Below, piece by piece: positions 53,665 to 61,153 of a stretch of DNA of 64,000 bases (position 1 is its first letter; every line of letters starts with the position of its first letter). This DNA is from Cellulomonas xylanilytica (GTDB taxonomy: Bacteria > Actinomycetota > Actinomycetes > Actinomycetales > Cellulomonadaceae), in assembly GCF_007989805.1 (NCBI RefSeq), contig NZ_BJUB01000006.1:124001-188000 (forward strand), read 5' to 3'. A model generated the notes under the pieces. That model did not search any database and was not told where the DNA came from. It was given only the letters and a program-made list of their open reading frames with translations. The translations under genes and the position numbers were made by a program.

Positions 53665-54765
53665 GTGATCCCCATCTCCTCCGTCGAGCTCGGTCCCGAG
53701 GTCGAGGCCGAAGTCCTGAAGGTCCTGCGATCGGGCATGATCGCGCAGGGGCCGGTGGTCGCCGAGTTCGAGCGTCGCTTCGCCAAGCTGACGGGCGTCA
53801 AGCACGCCGTCGCCGTCAACAACGGGACCACTGCTCTCGTGGCGGCGCTGCAGGTCCAGGACCTGGAGCCCGGTGACGAGGTCGTCACCAGCCCGTTCAC
53901 GTTCGTCGCCACGCTCAACGCGATCCTCGAGGCCGGCGCGACGGCGACGTTCGCCGACATCCGCGACGAAGACTTCAACCTCGACCCCGCGGCGACGGAG
54001 GCGGCCCTGACCGACCGGACGCGCGTCGTCATGCCCGTCCACCTGTACGGGCAGACCGTCGAGGCGTCCGCGTTCACCGCCCTGGCCGAGCGCCGCGGCC
54101 TGGTGCTCGTCGAGGACTCGGCGCAGTCGCACGGGGCGACGTTCGAGGGCCGCGCCGCGGGCAGCTTCGGCATCGGGTGCTTCTCGTTCTACGGCACCAA
54201 GAACCTCACCACGGGTGAGGGCGGCATCATCACGACGGACGACGACGGGATCGCCGACCGGCTGCGGGTGCTGCGCAACCAGGGCATGCGTGCGCGCTAC
54301 CAGTACGAGGTCGCCGGCCACAACTACCGGCTGACGGACCTGCAGGCCGCCGTCGTGCTGCCGCAGCTCGACCGGTACGCCGCGAAGGTCGCCGACCGGC
54401 GCGCGAACGCCGCTGCCCTGATCGAGGGCCTGCAGGACGTGCCGGGCCTCGTGGTCCCCCGCCAGCTGGCCGGCCGCGAGCACGTCTGGCACCAGTTCAC
54501 CGTCCGGGTCACGACGGACGCGGCGGTCAGCCGCGACGAGCTCGTCGCCCGGCTCACCGAGGCCGGGGTCGGCAGCGGCATCTACTACCCCAAGCTCGTC
54601 TTCGACTACGAGACGTACCGCAACCACCCGCGGGTCCGCATCAGCGACGTCCCGGTGGCCGCGCAGGTCGTGACCGAGGTCGTCTCGCTGCCCGTCCACC
54701 CCCGCCTGTCGGGCGACGACGTGCAGCACGTCGTCGAGTCCGTGCGCAAGATCCTCGGGGCATGA
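53665..54765 (+). CDS. DegT/DnrJ/EryC1/StrS aminotransferase (GnnB/WbpE-like)
   Basis: 366 residues. I use the GTG at 53665 (GAGG site, and the family's usual PISSVELGPEV start) rather than the one at 53623. PLP enzyme of sugar-nucleotide type: the Schiff-base lysine is K179 in FYGTKNLTTGEGG, with VEDSAQSHGA (D151) binding the pyridine nitrogen. It would transaminate a keto-sugar nucleotide with glutamate. Its 4-bp overlap with the following Gfo/Idh/MocA dehydrogenase indicates a dehydrogenase/aminotransferase pair acting at C3. Confidence 0.9.
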   Translation: MIPISSVELGPEVEAEVLKVLRSGMIAQGPVVAEFERRFAKLTGVKHAVAVNNGTTALVAALQVQDLEPGDEVVTSPFTFVATLNAILEAGATATFADIRDEDFNLDPAATEAALTDRTRVVMPVHLYGQTVEASAFTALAERRGLVLVEDSAQSHGATFEGRAAGSFGIGCFSFYGTKNLTTGEGGIITTDDDGIADRLRVLRNQGMRARYQYEVAGHNYRLTDLQAAVVLPQLDRYAAKVADRRANAAALIEGLQDVPGLVVPRQLAGREHVWHQFTVRVTTDAAVSRDELVARLTEAGVGSGIYYPKLVFDYETYRNHPRVRISDVPVAAQVVTEVVSLPVHPRLSGDDVQHVVESVRKILGA

Positions 54766-55733
54766 CCGTGGCCGCTCCCCGGATCCTGCTCGTCGGCGCG
54801 GGCGCGATGGGCTCGCTGCACGCGCGCGTCACCGCCCAGCACGCCGGTGCCGAGCTCGTCACCGTCGTCGACCCCCGGCCCGAGGTGGGGCAGGCGCTCG
54901 CCGACCGCTTCGGCGCCACCTGGCGTCCCGAGATCGGCTCGCTCGCCGACGTCGACGCCGTCATCGTGGCGGCCGCGACCGAGGCCCACTTCGGGCTCGC
55001 CCGCGAGGTCCTCGAGGCCGACGTCCCGCTCCTCGTCGAGAAGCCGGTCACGGACCAGCTCCCGCAGACGATCGAGGTGCTCGAGCTGTCCGCCGCGCGG
55101 GGCGTCCCGATCATGTGCGGCCTGCTCGAGCGGTACAACCCGGCCGTCCTGACCGCGCGCACCATGCTCGACTCGCCGATCCACGTCACCGGCGTGCGCC
55201 ACTCCCCGTACGCGCCGCGCATCCGCACCGGCGTGGCGTGGGACCTGCTCGTGCACGACGTCGACCTCGCGCTCCAGGTGATCGGTGGCGACGTCGCGCA
55301 CATCGAGGCCGCCGTCGGTCACTTCCACCCGGCGTCCGCCGCCGGCGCCGAGGACGTCGTCGAGGCGCTCCTGCGGTTCGAGTCGGGAGCTGTGGCCAGC
55401 GTCTCCGCCAGCCGGCTGGGGCAGCGCAAGGTACGGACGCTGACCATCCACGAGCTGGACCGCCTCATCGAGGTGGACCTCCTGCGCCGGGACGTCACCG
55501 TCTACCGGCACGTCTCGGGCGAGGCCGCCGACGACGGTCGGGGCTACCGCCAGCAGACGATCATCGAGATCCCCGAGCTGGTGACGTCGCAGGAGCCGCT
55601 CGCCGCCCAGCTCGACCGGTTCCTCGGCATCCTGGCAGGCACCGTCGACGCGGACGCCGAGCGCGCCAGCATCCTGCCGTCCCACCAGGTCGTCGCCCGG
55701 GTCAAGGACGTGAGCGCAGCCGTCGCGGGCTGA
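54762..55733 (+). CDS. Gfo/Idh/MocA family sugar dehydrogenase (GnnA/WbpB-like)
   Basis: 323 residues. NAD-binding VGAGAMGSLHA (11-21), EKPVTD with the catalytic lysine K94, and LLVHDVDLAL with H165/D166. Likely oxidises the 3-hydroxyl of a UDP-sugar, giving the keto form used by the coupled aminotransferase. In the studied WbpB system NADH is reoxidised with 2-oxoglutarate, making 2-hydroxyglutarate. UDP-GlcNAc (as for GnnA) or a UDP-uronic acid (as for WbpB) are the candidate substrates; no uronate-forming dehydrogenase is in the window, favouring the first. Confidence 0.85.
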   Translation: MTVAAPRILLVGAGAMGSLHARVTAQHAGAELVTVVDPRPEVGQALADRFGATWRPEIGSLADVDAVIVAAATEAHFGLAREVLEADVPLLVEKPVTDQLPQTIEVLELSAARGVPIMCGLLERYNPAVLTARTMLDSPIHVTGVRHSPYAPRIRTGVAWDLLVHDVDLALQVIGGDVAHIEAAVGHFHPASAAGAEDVVEALLRFESGAVASVSASRLGQRKVRTLTIHELDRLIEVDLLRRDVTVYRHVSGEAADDGRGYRQQTIIEIPELVTSQEPLAAQLDRFLGILAGTVDADAERASILPSHQVVARVKDVSAAVAG

Positions 55734-55737
55734 CCCC

Positions 55738-55793
55738 GTACGACGAGAGGCGCGAGCCGGACCGGCAGGTCCCGCTCGCGCCTCTCGTCGTAC
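55738..55793. terminator. Long bidirectional terminator hairpin
   Basis: A perfect 20-bp stem (55738-55757 with 55774-55793) capped by a C-C mismatch and a 5-bp stem with GGCA loop. It lies between two convergent operons, 4 bp after one stop and 8 bp before the other. Confidence 0.85.
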
Positions 55794-55801
55794 CGGTCCG
55801 G

Positions 55802-56989
55802 TCAGCCCCGGTCGGCCACCATCTTCTCCAGCACGTCGAGGTGCTGGTCCAGGACGTGCTCGAGCGAGAACGACTCGTGCACGACCGCCTGGGCGTTGGC
55901 ACCGACAGCACGTCCGCGCACGCGGTCGCGCAGCACCTCGCGCAGCGCCGACCCGAGGGCGGCCACGTCGCCGGGCGGGACGAACCACAGGTCCTCGCGG
56001 TTGCGCAGCGGGATCGTCGGGAAGTTGTCCTCCCGAGCCGGCGCGACCACCGGGACGCCCGCGGCCATGGCCTCGAGCGTCGCGGTGCCGAGCCCGATGC
56101 CCTGCTCGTGGGACTCCACGTCCGCCGCCGCGAGGAAGTCCGGGACCTGCGCCTTGGGGATCGCACCGACCGAGATCACCGACGAGCGGATGCCCAGCTC
56201 GTCCGCACGCTGCTCGAACGCGTCGTAGTACACCTTGCCGACGACCACGAGCTTCGCGTCCGGGAACTCCGCGAGCACGTCCGGCATCGCCTCGACGAGC
56301 GCGACCCGGTCCCGCAGCGGGATCACGTGGCCGAGCGACAGGATCATCGGCACCTGCGGGTCCAGCCCGAGCGCGGCCCGCGCCGCCGACCCGTCCCCGC
56401 CCGCGGTCCAGGCCGGGTCGACACCGACCGGGATGTAGTCCAGGCCCCGGTAGGCGCCCTTGTACCGGCCCTTGATGTACTCGTCCATCAGGACGTCCAT
56501 GACGACGACGCGCGGCTGCGAGACCCGCAGCGCGGGCTTGACCATCGTGGCGTCCAGGACGCGGAACACCCCGTGGTAGTGCGCCTTCGGGTTCTCCAGG
56601 CGCGTGTGGACGCTGAGCAGCACCGGGACCTGGTGCCGCCGGGCGTACATCCCCGTCGCCCACGTCAGGTCGAAGAACTGGCCGTGCTGGTGGATGACGT
56701 CCGGCCGGAAGTCGTCGAGCAGCGCGGCGAGGCGACGACCCAGGCTCGGCCGCGAGGCGAACGAGATGTCGAAGCTCACCGCGAGCCGGGTCTCCGGCAG
56801 GGAGACCGAGGGCAGCCGGACGATCCGCAGCCCGTCCCGGACCTCGCGCGCCGGCGCGTCCCCGTACGAGGCCGTCACGACGAGCACGTCGTGACCTCGC
56901 TCGGCGTAGCCGCGGGCGAGCGCGTCGGCGAGGTGCGAGCTCCCACCCACCCGAGGCGGGAAGAAGTTGTTGACGACGACGATCCTCAT
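55802..56989 (-). CDS. Glycosyltransferase family 4
   Basis: 395 residues, ATG overlapping the acetyltransferase stop. GT-B fold: VVVNNFFPPRVGGSSHLADA, DVIHQHGQFFDL, ILSLGHVIPLRDRVALVEA, and ESHEQGIGLGTATLEAMAAG as donor motif. As last gene of an amino-sugar operon it probably transfers that sugar. Long for the GT4 set here, with no membrane helix. Confidence 0.92.
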   Translation of the reverse strand: MRIVVVNNFFPPRVGGSSHLADALARGYAERGHDVLVVTASYGDAPAREVRDGLRIVRLPSVSLPETRLAVSFDISFASRPSLGRRLAALLDDFRPDVIHQHGQFFDLTWATGMYARRHQVPVLLSVHTRLENPKAHYHGVFRVLDATMVKPALRVSQPRVVVMDVLMDEYIKGRYKGAYRGLDYIPVGVDPAWTAGGDGSAARAALGLDPQVPMILSLGHVIPLRDRVALVEAMPDVLAEFPDAKLVVVGKVYYDAFEQRADELGIRSSVISVGAIPKAQVPDFLAAADVESHEQGIGLGTATLEAMAAGVPVVAPAREDNFPTIPLRNREDLWFVPPGDVAALGSALREVLRDRVRGRAVGANAQAVVHESFSLEHVLDQHLDVLEKMVADRG

Positions 56990-57435
56990 GCGTCCTCCGG
57001 CACCCGGACGAACGCCGGCGTGCCGTCCTCGTCGAGCTCGACGGTCGAGACCACGCGCGCGGGGACACCCGCGACGACGACGCCGGCGGGGACGTCGTGC
57101 GTGACCACCGCGCCGGCGCCGATCACCGAGCCCTCCCCGATGGTCACGCCCATGGTGATGACGGCGTTGGCGCCGACGAACACCCGGTCGCCGATGGTCA
57201 CCGGCGCACGGTCGACCGTCGGGTACCGCCGGCCCGAGACGCAGCGGCGCGCGCTGCTGTGCGTGTAGATCTGCGCGCCGGCGCTGATGTCGCACCCCGC
57301 ACCGATGGTCAGCCCGCCGGAGCCGTCGATGACGGTGAAGGCACCGATCCAGGTGCCCTCACCGATCGACGGGTCCCCGACGATCCAGGCGAGCTCGTGG
57401 TACGGGTTCTCGGGGAGGACCCCCGGGCGACGCAC
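56986..57435 (-). CDS. Hexapeptide-repeat acetyltransferase (WbbJ/PglD-like)
   Basis: 149 residues, GTG start 5 bp after the SDR stop. Left-handed beta-helix turns (IGEGTWIGAF, ISAGAQIYTHS with H59, VFVGANAVITMGVTIG, VIGAGAVVTHDVPAGVVVAGVPA). Uses acetyl-CoA to N- or O-acetylate a sugar nucleotide. Position after an SDR and an aminotransferase favours N-acetylation of an amino sugar. Confidence 0.88.
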   Translation of the reverse strand: MRRPGVLPENPYHELAWIVGDPSIGEGTWIGAFTVIDGSGGLTIGAGCDISAGAQIYTHSSARRCVSGRRYPTVDRAPVTIGDRVFVGANAVITMGVTIGEGSVIGAGAVVTHDVPAGVVVAGVPARVVSTVELDEDGTPAFVRVPEDA

Positions 57436-57440
57436 CTGGG

Positions 57441-58373
57441 TCAGCCGCCGTTCCGGATGAGGTCGGCCATCCCGTCGCCCACGGCGATCGTCGGCTCGAA
57501 GCCGAGGATCTCCTTCGCGCGCGTCACGTCGGCCGCACGGCGGCTGACCAGGACGTCGCGCGGGTTGAAGATCGGCTCCACGTCGGCGCCGACGGCGTCG
57601 ATGAGGATCCGGGCCAGGTCGGCGATCGAGGTGTCGATGCCGGTGCCGACGTTGACGGGCACGTTCGCCTTCTCCGACTCGAGGGCGAGCACGACCGAGC
57701 GCGCGATGTCGTGGACGTGGATGAAGTCCATCGACTGCTCACCCTTGCCGTCGATGACCGGGGCCTCGCCGTTGCGCAGCCGGTTGACGAAGTGGTTGAT
57801 GACCGACGTGTAGTACGCCGTCGTCTTCTGCCCGGGGCCGTACACGTTGAAGAACCGCAGCGCGATCCACGAGAGGTTCGCACGACGCTGGTAGTAGCCG
57901 AGCAGGTCCTCGCCCGTCCGCTTCGCGATGCAGTACGGCGTCAGCGGCGACAGCTCGTCGTCCTCGTGCATCGGGAGCTTCTCCGGGTCGCCGTAGACCG
58001 ACGCGCTCGACGCGAACACGAGGCGCTCCACACCGTGGTCGGCGGCCGCCGCGAACACGTTGTGGCTGCCGATCATGTTGATGTCCATCGACTCGTACGG
58101 GTCCGACTGGCTCTTGTTGATCGACACCGCTGCGAGGTGGACGACGTGGCTGGCACCCTTCATCGCCTGGTGGACCGCACCGCCGTACCGGACGTCCTGG
58201 TCGATGAGCTCGACGTCGCCCGTCTGCGCGAGGGCGGCGACCGCGTCCCGGTCACCGCGGAACATGTTGTCGAAGATCCGGACCTTGTAGTCCTTCTCCA
58301 GCAGCATGGGGACGACGTGGAGGCCGATGAACCCGGCACCACCGGTGATGAAGACGGTCTTCTTGTCTGCCAT
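57441..58373 (-). CDS. NAD-dependent epimerase/dehydratase (extended SDR)
   Basis: 310 residues. Rossmann TGGAGFIG (10-17), HLAAVSINKSQSDPYE, catalytic Y147-x3-K151 in TPYCIAK, and RFFNVYGPGQ. Resembles UDP-glucose/GlcNAc 4-epimerases and related dehydratases rather than RmlB, whose characteristic active-site residues I do not see. Supplies the keto- or epimerised sugar for the aminotransferase and acetyltransferase of this operon. Confidence 0.87.
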   Translation of the reverse strand: MADKKTVFITGGAGFIGLHVVPMLLEKDYKVRIFDNMFRGDRDAVAALAQTGDVELIDQDVRYGGAVHQAMKGASHVVHLAAVSINKSQSDPYESMDINMIGSHNVFAAAADHGVERLVFASSASVYGDPEKLPMHEDDELSPLTPYCIAKRTGEDLLGYYQRRANLSWIALRFFNVYGPGQKTTAYYTSVINHFVNRLRNGEAPVIDGKGEQSMDFIHVHDIARSVVLALESEKANVPVNVGTGIDTSIADLARILIDAVGADVEPIFNPRDVLVSRRAADVTRAKEILGFEPTIAVGDGMADLIRNGG

Positions 58374-58414
58374 GACGAACTAGGGCTCCTTGGTCGGTGC
58401 GTGCGGGGTGGGCG

Positions 58415-59554
58415 TCAGCGACGCGAGGAAGGTGCGGTGACGACGTCGCGCACGACGTCGGACACGCGCTCCACCTGAGCGTCGGTCAGGTTGGCGTGCA
58501 TCGGCACCGCGAGGTGCCGGGCGAAGAGGTCGGCCGAGACCGGCAGGTTCTGCCGACCACCATAGACGGGCTGCAGGTGCGAGGCGTACGTCCCGAAGTT
58601 GCACTGCACACCGCGCGCGCGCAGCTCGAGCGCCACCGCCCCGCGGTCGAGGCTCGGGTCGAGCGTCAGGACGTACGACTGCCACGGGTGCTCGCGGTCG
58701 TCGAGCGCGGCCGGGAGCGTGACGAGGTCGAGGTCCCCGAGCAGCTCGGCGTAGCCGGCGGCCGCCCGCCGGCGCGACGCGAGCAGCTCAGGGAGGCGCC
58801 GGACCTGCACGCGCATGATGGCCGCGGCGACGTCGGACAGCCGGTAGTTGTAGCCGGCCTCGTCGAACGACGGCACCGGCAGCTCACGGGCGCCCTCGCG
58901 GGAGAGCGCCGGCTCGATGCCGTACGTGTGCAGCTTGCGGGCGTGCGCGGCGAGGTCGTCGCGGTCCGTGGTCAGCGCGCCGCCCTCACCGGCCGTGATG
59001 CCCTTGCGGCCGTGGAAGCTGAACGTCGCGACGTCGGCCAGCGAGCCCGCCGGGCGACCCTTGTAGGTGGCGCCCGCGGAGCACGCCGCGTCCTCCATGA
59101 GCCACAGCCCGTGCCGGTCCGCGATGGCGCGCAGCTCGTCGTAGTCGGCGGGCTGCCCGAAGACGTCGACCGCGACGATGCCGACGGTCCGCTCCGTGAT
59201 GGCGGCCTCGACGGCCGCCGGGTCGGCGCTCCAGATGTCCGGGCGGACGTCGGCGAACACGGGCGTCGCGCCCGTCCACATCACCGAGTGGCCCGTGGCG
59301 GGGAACGTGTAGTCGCCGACGATGACCTCGTCACCGGGACCGGCGCCCAGCACGTCGAGGCCGAGGTGCAGCGCCGACCCGCAGTTCGACGTCGCGAGCA
59401 CGTGCTGCGTCCCCGACACCGCCGCGAAGTCGGCCTCGAACGCCTTGCACGCCGGCCCGGCGCCGGAGAGCCAGCCCGAGGCGAACACCTCGGCGATGGC
59501 GTCGAGCTCCTCGCTGCCGACGGTGGGCTGCCCCAGCGGGACGACCTCAGTCAT
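58415..59554 (-). CDS. DegT/DnrJ/EryC1/StrS family aminotransferase
   Basis: 379 residues from an ATG with GAGGAG 4 nt upstream. PLP lysine K184 in FSFHGRKGITAGEGG, MEDAACSAGA for the pyridine site, and the family N-terminus GQPTVGSEELDAI. Makes an amino sugar nucleotide; regiochemistry unknown. First gene of the operon 59554-55802. Distinct from the aminotransferase at 53665, so the locus can make two amino sugars. Confidence 0.92.
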   Translation of the reverse strand: MTEVVPLGQPTVGSEELDAIAEVFASGWLSGAGPACKAFEADFAAVSGTQHVLATSNCGSALHLGLDVLGAGPGDEVIVGDYTFPATGHSVMWTGATPVFADVRPDIWSADPAAVEAAITERTVGIVAVDVFGQPADYDELRAIADRHGLWLMEDAACSAGATYKGRPAGSLADVATFSFHGRKGITAGEGGALTTDRDDLAAHARKLHTYGIEPALSREGARELPVPSFDEAGYNYRLSDVAAAIMRVQVRRLPELLASRRRAAAGYAELLGDLDLVTLPAALDDREHPWQSYVLTLDPSLDRGAVALELRARGVQCNFGTYASHLQPVYGGRQNLPVSADLFARHLAVPMHANLTDAQVERVSDVVRDVVTAPSSRR

Positions 59555-59766
59555 GTGACTCCTCGAGACGGGGCAACCCGTGTCGGTTGCCGGTGGCGAC
59601 CTGCCGGTCGGCGGTCGCGGCGCCACGACGCTGGACGCCGCGACGGCAGGCCCAGGACGCTCCGCCCGCGACCCGACCCGCAAGGCCCGCCCACCCTACC
59701 CGGCGAGTCGGGTCGGGCCCGTATCGGCGGGTACCCTTTGGCGACTCCCGACACCGAAGGACCGCC
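59555..59766. promoter_or_regulatory. Divergent region, aminotransferase / GT-C gene
   Basis: 212 bp. The plus strand has TACCCT (59732-59737) then GAAGGA before the ATG at 59767, giving a leader of about 23 nt. The minus strand has TAGGGT (59693-59698), about 140 nt from its start. No RNA gene seen. Confidence 0.4.
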
Positions 59767-61104
59767 ATGACGACCGAGCTCGCTCCCTCCGAGGACGCGA
59801 CCCGATCCCTTCCCCTCGCTCGCCGGCTGGTGCGGTACCCGGTGGTGCAGTTCCTCATCGTGTTCGCGTGCGCGCTGCTGGTCAGCGCCCCGTTCCTCGG
59901 CCAGCGGATCCGCGAGACGCCCGGCATCAGCCCGCAGGACGAGCTCTCCTACATCGACACCCTGGTCCGGATCCAGGACGGTCAGCTGCTCATGCGCCAG
60001 GGCGAGACGCTGGACGAGGAGACGCTGCAGGAGCTGGGGTGCCGGGGCGTGGACGCGTCGGCGCTGGTGCCGGACGTGGCCGTGTGCAAGGGCACGTCCT
60101 CCTCGGACGTCGAGTTCTACAACACCGCGGACATCGACCCGCCGGTGTACCACTGGACCGTCGCGGCCCTGTCCTACCTGCCGTTCGACGTCGGCGTCAC
60201 CCAGAACATGATCACGGCGGCGCGGCTGCTGGGCATCGTCTGGTGCGCGCTCACCATGACCCTGATCTTCTTCCTCGCCCGTCGCCTCGGCGCCCCCGTC
60301 GCCGCGGCGGCCGCGGCGTCGTCGACCGTGCTGTGGCTGTCGATCGTGAACATCCAGTTCCAGTACGTCACGCCGCACTCGACCGGTGCGCTGGTCGGCG
60401 CCGTCGTCGCCCTGGTGGTGGCGTCCCGGCTGCAGGACAAGGTGGGCTGGTGGCTGGTCACGCTGGCCGCCCTGCTCGCCGCGACCGTCAAGCTCACCAA
60501 CCTGGTCATCGTCATGGCCGGCTGCGCGGCGTTCCTCGCCGCGTTCGCCTGGCACCGTGAGGAGGGCCCCCGACCACGTCGACGCCTGTGGGACGCGGTG
60601 AACCTCGGCGCGACGGCGGTCGCGGCCACCCTCGCCTGGGTCGTGATCCGGCGGCTGACGCGGACCAGCGACGTCGAGCCGTACCCGTGGGCCGTGGTCG
60701 ACAGCCTGTCGCTGCCGCAGGTGCTCGAGAACCTGGGCGCGTTCGTCTACCCGTGGAGCACGGGCACCGCCCGGGGCTTCGCGATCCTGCTGGCCGTCGC
60801 CGTCTTCGGGGTCGCCGGCTGGCTCGTCCTGTCCCGCGACACCGCCGCCGTGCAGCGCAACCTCGCGATCGGCCTGCTCGCGTCGGCGGCCCTCGCCCCG
60901 ATCGCCCTCGTCGTCATGAACTGGGTGGTCACCCGGTACTACGTGCCGACGCAGGGCCGCTACGGCCTGTCGCTCGTGCCGCTCGCCGTCGCGCTCGCCG
61001 CCTCACAGGTCCGGGCGCGCTGGCTGCAGATCACCCTCGTCGTCGTGTCGCTCGTCGCGTTCTGGCTGGCGTGGCAGTCCGCCCCCTCGCTCGCCGGCTC
61101 CTAG
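59767..61104 (+). CDS. GT-C type membrane glycosyltransferase-like protein
   Basis: 445 residues, ATG with GAAGGA 6 nt upstream. About ten helices. The outside loop after helix 1 has GISPQDELSYIDTLVRIQDG with adjacent D and E, then FYNTADIDPPVYHW, like lipid-phosphate-sugar dependent GT-C enzymes. Two cysteines (GCRG, VCKG) in the loop could form a disulfide. Probably adds a side residue to the glycan outside the cell. Confidence 0.75.
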   Translation: MTTELAPSEDATRSLPLARRLVRYPVVQFLIVFACALLVSAPFLGQRIRETPGISPQDELSYIDTLVRIQDGQLLMRQGETLDEETLQELGCRGVDASALVPDVAVCKGTSSSDVEFYNTADIDPPVYHWTVAALSYLPFDVGVTQNMITAARLLGIVWCALTMTLIFFLARRLGAPVAAAAAASSTVLWLSIVNIQFQYVTPHSTGALVGAVVALVVASRLQDKVGWWLVTLAALLAATVKLTNLVIVMAGCAAFLAAFAWHREEGPRPRRRLWDAVNLGATAVAATLAWVVIRRLTRTSDVEPYPWAVVDSLSLPQVLENLGAFVYPWSTGTARGFAILLAVAVFGVAGWLVLSRDTAAVQRNLAIGLLASAALAPIALVVMNWVVTRYYVPTQGRYGLSLVPLAVALAASQVRARWLQITLVVVSLVAFWLAWQSAPSLAGS

Positions 61105-61153
61105 CGACGGCACGCCCTCACCCACCCGTCGTCGTCCCCGTCCTGGAGTGCTC

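Noticed and set aside
57441..58373. RmlB (dTDP-glucose 4,6-dehydratase), to complete the rhamnose pathway
   Set aside because: The protein has an SDR fold, but its active-site context is epimerase-like and it is operonic with amino-sugar genes, not with rml genes.
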